Of a stretch of DNA of 64,000 bases, positions 59,512-64,000 are shown one piece after another. The notes beneath the pieces are model-generated. The model saw only the letters and a list, made by a program, of their open reading frames with translations. It did not search any database and was not told the origin of the DNA. Location: positions 62,001 to 126,000 of the forward strand of contig NZ_JAGMUK010000216.1 of assembly GCF_019049245.1 (NCBI RefSeq), read 5' to 3'. How positions within the stretch are numbered: the stretch's first letter is position 1; each line of letters begins with the position of its first letter. The position numbers were made by a program, and so were the translations under genes. The stretch is from Streptomyces sp. AC555_RSS877. Lineage in GTDB: Bacteria; Actinomycetota; Actinomycetes; Streptomycetales; Streptomycetaceae.

Positions 59512-59729
59512 GTGTGTGACCCACCCCTGGTTGTACCGAACCGGCTGTCCTGGACTGGCTGTACCGGACTGGCTGTATCGACCGGTTCTACCGACTGGTT
59601 GTGCGACGCGTTGCCGCGCGCTGGGCGCGCGCAGACGGCGCGCGTGCAGCGGATCGCAACCTATCCCGCCTCACCTATGCGTTCGGCAAAATCGCTGACT
59701 GGCTGTTGGCAGCACACCCAGCCGCACAC

Positions 59730-61265
59730 CTAGCCACGCACCTGTCCCAGCCACTCCAGGGTCCGGCGGATCTCCGCCGCGAGGGGGTGCCCGGGGCCGC
59801 GTAGCCGCTCCGTGTCGTGCAGCAGCCGCACCAGCGTGTCGTGGGCGGCGGCGCGGTCGCCGAGGGCGAGGAGGAGGTGTCCGATGCGGCGGCGGACCTC
59901 GTGGGCGAGCTCGGGGTCGCCCGCCACGTACTGGTTCTCGTAGTACGGCAGCAGCGCCCGGTACTCCGCGAGCGCCGCCGCCGGTTCGCCGAGCTGCTCC
60001 AGGCACTGGGCGGCCTCGTAGCGGAAGCGGAGCGACTGCGGGTCGGACTGGCCGGCCTCGGCGGCACGTTCTTCGGCGAGGCGGCGCAGTTCGGGCAGTG
60101 CGCGCCGGTACTGGCCGTCGTCCATGAGGGTGGCCGCGTACTGCTTGCGCAGAGTGCGGACGACCGGCGAGTGCTCGCCGTGCTGTTCGGCCGCGGCGGG
60201 CAGGATCGCGCCGAGGATGTCGACGGCCTGGGTGATGCGGCCCTCGCCGAGGAGGCGCTTGACCTCGTCGACGGCCCGGGCGACGTCCGGCTTCTCGGCG
60301 TCGGGCGCCACCGGTGCGGCGGGGGCGGGCTGCGGCGCGGGCGTGCGCGCGCGGTCCGGCCAGGGGGCGTGCGGGCGCAGGAAGGGGCGTGTGGGGTCGA
60401 GGGGCGCCCCTGTGGGCATCCCGCGCGCGGGCAGGAGCAGCGACAGCTCCTCGTACACGTCCTGCGCGGAGGCCGGGCGGTGCTGCGGGTCCTTGGCAAG
60501 CAGGCGCAGGACGAGCGCTTCGAGGGGCTCGGGGACTTCGGGGCGGATGCGGCGCACGGGCAGCGGCGGCTCGTACAGGTGCCGGTGCAGCACACCGAGC
60601 GCCGTCGAGCCCGCGAAGGGGACGTCTCCGCTGAGCAGTTCGTGCAGGAGTACGCCGAGCGCGTACAGGTCGGTGTACGGGCCTACGGCGCCGCCCATGG
60701 CCTGCTCGGGGGCCATGTAGGCGGGCGAGCCGATGGGCGAGCCGGTGTGGGTGAGACGGGTGGTGTCGGTGTCCATGACGGAGGCGACGCCGAGGTCGAG
60801 GACGGTGACCGTGCCGTCCTGCTTCACCATCACGTTGCGCGGCTTCAGGTCGCGGTGGACGATCGGCACGGCGTGCACGGCGCTCAGCACGGCGCACAGT
60901 TGCGCGGCGACGGCGACCGCCCACTGCCACGGGTACGGGTCGTGCTCGGCGAGATGGTCGGAGAGGTCGGCGCCGTCGACGTACTGCATGACGAGGAACA
61001 GCTCCTCGCCCTCGCTGCCCGCGTCGTGGACCGTGACCAGCCCGGGATGGTCGACCTGCGCGGTCACCCGGCACTCGCGCACGAAGCGGCGCCGCAGCTC
61101 GTCCGCCTCCTGGCCGGCCACCTTGTCGGGGCGCAGCAGCTTCACCGCCACACGCCGGTCGAGCCGCTGGTCGTAGGCCGTCCAGACCTGGCCCATGCCG
61201 CCCTGCCCGATGAGGGTGGACAGTTCATAGCGGCCGCCGACGACACGTCCCGTCGCCACGCTCAC
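59730..61265 (-). CDS. Soluble serine/threonine protein kinase with TPR-like C-terminus
   Basis: A 511-residue protein. The kinase domain (residues 10-275) has the Gly loop LIGQGGMGQVWTAYD, VAVKLLRPD (Lys), catalytic IVHRDLKPRNVMV, metal-binding DLG in VTVLDLGVAS in place of DFG, and GSPAYMAPEQA. A Pro-rich linker leads to a helical repeat region (about 325-510, HSPVVRTLRKQYAATLMDDG, YRALLPYYENQYVAGDPELA) resembling TPRs. No transmembrane helix is evident, unlike PknB-type receptors. The GTG start overlaps the stop of the membrane protein upstream, so they are co-expressed; the TPR region probably binds partners. Confidence 0.9.
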   Translation of the reverse strand: MSVATGRVVGGRYELSTLIGQGGMGQVWTAYDQRLDRRVAVKLLRPDKVAGQEADELRRRFVRECRVTAQVDHPGLVTVHDAGSEGEELFLVMQYVDGADLSDHLAEHDPYPWQWAVAVAAQLCAVLSAVHAVPIVHRDLKPRNVMVKQDGTVTVLDLGVASVMDTDTTRLTHTGSPIGSPAYMAPEQAMGGAVGPYTDLYALGVLLHELLSGDVPFAGSTALGVLHRHLYEPPLPVRRIRPEVPEPLEALVLRLLAKDPQHRPASAQDVYEELSLLLPARGMPTGAPLDPTRPFLRPHAPWPDRARTPAPQPAPAAPVAPDAEKPDVARAVDEVKRLLGEGRITQAVDILGAILPAAAEQHGEHSPVVRTLRKQYAATLMDDGQYRRALPELRRLAEERAAEAGQSDPQSLRFRYEAAQCLEQLGEPAAALAEYRALLPYYENQYVAGDPELAHEVRRRIGHLLLALGDRAAAHDTLVRLLHDTERLRGPGHPLAAEIRRTLEWLGQVRG

Positions 61266-61906
61266 CTTCCGCCCTCGTGGTTGCCGTCGTGGTGGCCGTC
61301 CTGGCGGCGCAGGTAGTCACTGAGCTCGTCGAGCTCGGCGCGCACCTGGTCGATGCGGGCGGGCGCGGGGCGCTGGGGCGGCGGAGAGGTCGGCAGGGGC
61401 GGCTGCGGGGGTGGTGGCGTCTGCGGCCTCTGCAGAGGCCCTGGCGTCTGCGGCACGGTCGCCGCGGTGTACGGCGACGGTCCTGGCGTCGCGTGCTGCG
61501 GGTAGCCGTACGTCTGGGCCGGTGCGTGTGGCGGTGCGCCCTGCGGTGCGTGAACGCCGTAGCGGAGCTGGTGGAAGTGGCGTACGTCCGCCGCGAGGTA
61601 GTACGCGGTCGCGGCCACGAGCGTGCCCAGGAGCAGTCCTATCCCGGTCCAGCCGCCCACGGTGTGGACCTCCTCGCCCGGCTCGGTGCCGAGCAGCACG
61701 AGCGAGAGGACGTCGGCCACGCCCGCGGCCACGAACAGACCCCAGTCGAGCCCCTTGCGCGTGACGATCGCCAGGCGCAGCAGCATCGTCCAGGCCAGGA
61801 TGCCGATGGTGAGGACCGAGATCGCCACGAACAGCACGCGCACGAAGACCAGCCACCCCGTCGGAGGTGGCTTCCTCACCGGCTGCGTGTAGCCGTGGCC
61901 ATGCAT
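61262..61906 (-). CDS. Membrane protein with Pro-rich tail, coupled to the kinase gene
   Basis: A 214-residue protein with three hydrophobic segments (WLVFVRVLFVAISVLTIGIL, WGLFVAAGVADVLSLVLLGT, GIGLLLGTLVAATAYYLAAD). A cytosolic-type Pro/Gln/Thr-rich stretch of 70 residues and a short C-terminal charged helix (RIDQVRAELDELSDYLRR) follow. ATG 61906 follows AGGAGCTGTC. It overlaps the kinase start (GTGA); with its disordered tail it could recruit or be phosphorylated by the kinase. No family recognised. Confidence 0.8.
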   Translation of the reverse strand: MHGHGYTQPVRKPPPTGWLVFVRVLFVAISVLTIGILAWTMLLRLAIVTRKGLDWGLFVAAGVADVLSLVLLGTEPGEEVHTVGGWTGIGLLLGTLVAATAYYLAADVRHFHQLRYGVHAPQGAPPHAPAQTYGYPQHATPGPSPYTAATVPQTPGPLQRPQTPPPPQPPLPTSPPPQRPAPARIDQVRAELDELSDYLRRQDGHHDGNHEGGR

Positions 61907-62066
61907 GACAGCTCCTGATGTCTGAGGCGGGCGCACCGAGGCGAGCGCACCAAGGCGGCCGGCGTCGGGCAACGCCGGTCGCACGATTGTGGCTTCGAGC
62001 GTATAGGCCGACACGGACAAGCGGTCCTGGGTTGTACCGAACCGTTGTCATGCTGATCACTCCGGC

Positions 62067-64000
62067 TCAGCCGGGGGCGACCGTCCCGTCCGTCAGGCCG
62101 TCGTACATCCCGCGCACCAGCTGCTCCCCGAGCCGGCCCGCGCGCCGGATCGCCCCCTCGAATTCGTCGAGGGCTCGGAAGCGCGCTCCGTAGCGCCGCT
62201 GCTCGTCCAGCGGCAGCCGGGGCAGCTGGAGGCGGCGCACGTCGAGGCGCGTGGCGGTGGACGCGTAGCTGCTGGCCTGACGGTTGTTGGCGGTGCCGCG
62301 CAGGAAGCCGGCCAGGAACCACGGGTCGAGCGCCGCGGGATCGGGGCGCAGGAGTACGAGGTTGCGCCCCAGGGCGGCGCCGGCCGTGGCGCCGTCGATC
62401 ACGCGCGTCACCGAGCCGCCGCCGAGCACCGGCACCACGACGTCGCCCGCCTCCATGAGGACGGCCTCCTCGTCGCTCTCGGGAAGCGTCCCGGAGGGTG
62501 CCGTTCCGGCGAGGACGTCATGGTCGGTGAGAACGCGCACGCGCGCGTGGCCGCCGTTTCCGCCGGTCCGCATCACCAGCGCTCCCCCGCGCGCGAGTTC
62601 GCCGACGGTGGTGAGCGGCCAGCGTGCGGGCTGTGCGGGGGTCGCGGGGGGCGGGGTGAGGTCGGCGGTCAGGCGCAGGGTTTCGCCCAGGCGCTCGCGC
62701 ACCGCGCTGAGCGCCTCGGCGCCGTCGGCCGCCGCCGGGGGCGGCAGGTGACGGGCCGGGGAGAAGTCCACGTCGTCGTCCAGGAGCTCGATGACGGGCA
62801 GGGAACGGGCCAGGCCGGGACGTTCGGGGAGGCGGCCCGCCTTGTCGAAGGCACGCCAGGCGTCGAGCAGGGCGTCGCGCACCGCCCGCCAGTCCGGCCC
62901 GCCGCGCCCCTCGGTGGCGAACTGCCCCGCGTCGGCGAGCAGCACCTCGGGCTGCGCGGGCGCCCTCTCGGGCCGGCGCAGCACCCACAGATGGAGCGGG
63001 ATGTTGTACGGCGGTGCCGAACCGACCGGCAGCGCGAGGACGGCCCGCAGCGCACCGCGGCGCAGGAGGTCAGCGCGGATACGGCGGCCGGAACGACGGG
63101 AGGCCGCGGCGGGCGGCATGAGGAGGACGGCGGTGCCGCCGTCCTTGAGGCGGGCGAGCGCGTGCTGCACCCAGGCCAGCTCGGACTCGTTGCGCGCCGG
63201 GAAGCCGTACTCCCAGCGCGGGTCGTAGGCGAGCTCGTCGTGACCCCAGTTGCGCTCGTTGAACGGCGGGTGGCACAGGACGGCGTCGGCCTGCAGTCCC
63301 GGGTGGGCATCGGCGCGCAGGGTGTCGCCGGCGGCGGCGCGCACGCTCACCCGGGCGTGCAGCGCGAGCCTGAGCGCGGTCAGCGCGGCGAGGTCCGGGG
63401 CGCTGTCCTGGGCGTACAGCTCCTGGTCGGGGCGCGGAGTGACGGCGCGCAGCAGGGCGCCGGTACCGCAGGCCGGATCGAGGACGGTACGCGCGGGGCC
63501 GGCCAGGTCGGCCATGAGACCGGCGAGTTCACCGGGGGTGAGCGTGTACTGGCGCGGGTTGGCGTCGAGGTGCCGGCCGAGCAGGAACTCGAACGCCTGG
63601 CGTGCGCCCAGCTCGGCGGCGAGCTCGGCGGCGCCGCGGAGGAGGGGGGCGGAGGGGAGGAGGGCCGGGCCGCTGGGGGCGTGAATGGCGGGGGTGGCGG
63701 CGTTTACGGCCCCGGCGGAATTCATGCCTCCGGCGGAGTTCACGCCCCATGCGGAGTTCACGCCTCCGGCGAGGCTCGTGCCGCCACCGGTGTTCACGGC
63801 CCCGGCCGCGTTGACACCCCCGCCGGTGTTCACGGCACCCGGTGAGTTCACAGCGCTGGAGTCGTGAACCGGGGTTGCCGTGTGCGGGCCACCGGGAGCC
63901 GGTGCGGCGTGAGCGGTCGCCGGGGTGTTCACAGCACCTGGGCTGTTCACGGGTTGCGGCGAGTTCACACCCGGCTGCGGGCCCCGCCCGCCAGCACCCC
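62067..64000 (-). CDS. N6-adenine DNA methylase-like protein with fused target-recognition region (5' end beyond window)
   Basis: The frame is open to the window edge; a GTG at 63968 would give 633 residues. Residues 1-95 are low-complexity (VN[S/T]xG repeats). The methylase domain (about 115-400) has SAM motif I RTVLDPACGTGALLRAV and motif IV CHPPFNERNWG, where the usual Asn/Asp of (N/D)PPF is His. A C-terminal 200 residues (WPLTTVGELARGGALVMRTG, VVVPVLGGGSVTRVIDGAT, RRLQLPRLPLDEQRRYGARF) resembles a HsdS-type recognition domain. No restriction subunit lies nearby in the window. The His at motif IV makes catalysis uncertain. It sits 160 bases upstream of the membrane protein/kinase pair on the same strand. 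Confidence 0.8.
   Translation of the reverse strand, partial: GAGGRGPQPGVNSPQPVNSPGAVNTPATAHAAPAPGGPHTATPVHDSSAVNSPGAVNTGGGVNAAGAVNTGGGTSLAGGVNSAWGVNSAGGMNSAGAVNAATPAIHAPSGPALLPSAPLLRGAAELAAELGARQAFEFLLGRHLDANPRQYTLTPGELAGLMADLAGPARTVLDPACGTGALLRAVTPRPDQELYAQDSAPDLAALTALRLALHARVSVRAAAGDTLRADAHPGLQADAVLCHPPFNERNWGHDELAYDPRWEYGFPARNESELAWVQHALARLKDGGTAVLLMPPAAASRRSGRRIRADLLRRGALRAVLALPVGSAPPYNIPLHLWVLRRPERAPAQPEVLLADAGQFATEGRGGPDWRAVRDALLDAWRAFDKAGRLPERPGLARSLPVIELLDDDVDFSPARHLPPPAAADGAEALSAVRERLGETLRLTADLTPPPATPAQPARWPLTTVGELARGGALVMRTGGNGGHARVRVLTDHDVLAGTAPSGTLPESDEEAVLMEAGDVVVPVLGGGSVTRVIDGATAGAALGRNLVLLRPDPAALDPWFLAGFLRGTANNRQASSYASTATRLDVRRLQLPRLPLDEQRRYGARFRALDEFEGAIRRAGRLGEQLVRGMYDGLTDGTVAPG

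Noticed and set aside
59520..59600. Degenerate CTGGCTGTACCGG repeats as a regulatory array
   Set aside because: Units are too irregular in length and sequence to define a period, so I only mention them with the adjacent gene.
59730..61265. The kinase as inactive because DFG reads DLG
   Set aside because: The metal-binding Asp and Gly are kept, the HRDLKPRN loop and Lys are intact, and DLG occurs in active kinases.

Overview
The window is high-GC (about 70%) actinobacterial chromosome, almost certainly Streptomyces. The evidence is the codon bias, the many GTG starts and ATGA/GTGA overlaps, XRE/DUF397 pairs, roadblock/LC7 proteins, Rpf/LysM muralytic proteins, and a tRNA-Leu gene with a TAA anticodon that I recognise as bldA. 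The gene order (sigI locus, hutU, cystathionine beta-synthase, thiolase, bldA, cfa, ndh, ppx, divIC, eno, rpfA, P450, mazG, surA-like) agrees with my memory of the S. coelicolor SCO3063-SCO3104 region. That comparison is from memory and was not computed.

Layout. 1-3.3 kb: the end of a POT peptide transporter, two surface proteins (one with an LPQTG sorting signal) and a decayed LAETG sorting signal. 3.1-5.6 kb: a partner-switching stress locus (anti-sigma ATPase, STAS antagonist, SigB-type sigma factor), with five 36-bp tandem repeats running over the 3' end of the anti-sigma gene. 5.9-8.8 kb: a membrane protein with a ricin-type lectin domain, then an XRE/DUF397 pair. 8.8-14.3 kb: a translationally coupled histidine-utilisation operon, hutU - M20 amidohydrolase - hutF - hutI. 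14.5-15.9 kb: a LysA-fold PLP decarboxylase.

16.0-18.4 kb: four adjacent genes encoding three roadblock/LC7 proteins and one DUF4388-like protein, with no GTPase or kinase. This is the best candidate here for an undescribed system. 18.4-24.6 kb: a more accessory stretch with a lone condensation-domain enzyme, a helicase-tail remnant, and an operon of an RpiR regulator and an ammonia-lyase homologue that lacks the Ala-Ser-Gly cofactor triad. 24.7-28.0 kb: an osmoprotectant ABC importer. 28.1-37.4 kb: SDR/XRE pair, cystathionine beta-synthase, SGNH hydrolase, thiolase and several hypotheticals including a Bax-inhibitor-1 protein. 37.5-38.9 kb: pobA with a palindromic operator, then bldA. 39.3-44.0 kb: a FtsE/MacB-like ABC exporter and a cyclopropane-fatty-acid synthase.

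44.1-46.6 kb: a decaying islet with a frameshifted Uma2 gene, an orphan ATPase/DUF397 pair and a frameshifted WXG100-type gene. 46.6-53.7 kb: core genes ndh (two Rex-operator-like palindromes upstream), a hypothetical, ppx, a DUF501 gene, divIC and eno. 53.0-55.1 kb: two resuscitation-promoting-factor genes, the first behind a c-di-AMP (ydaO) riboswitch. 55.3-59.5 kb: P450, MazG, a SurA-like lipoprotein and a DUF1906 protein. 59.7 kb to the end: a Ser/Thr kinase, a membrane protein and an N6-adenine methylase-like protein with a fused target-recognition region, which is open at the window edge.

Several genes bear on development and dormancy: bldA translation control, SigB-type stress control, c-di-AMP control of cell-wall cleavage, Rex redox control of respiration and divIC in septation. 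I noticed no in-frame TTA codon in the protein genes by eye, so bldA is not obviously regulating its neighbours here.
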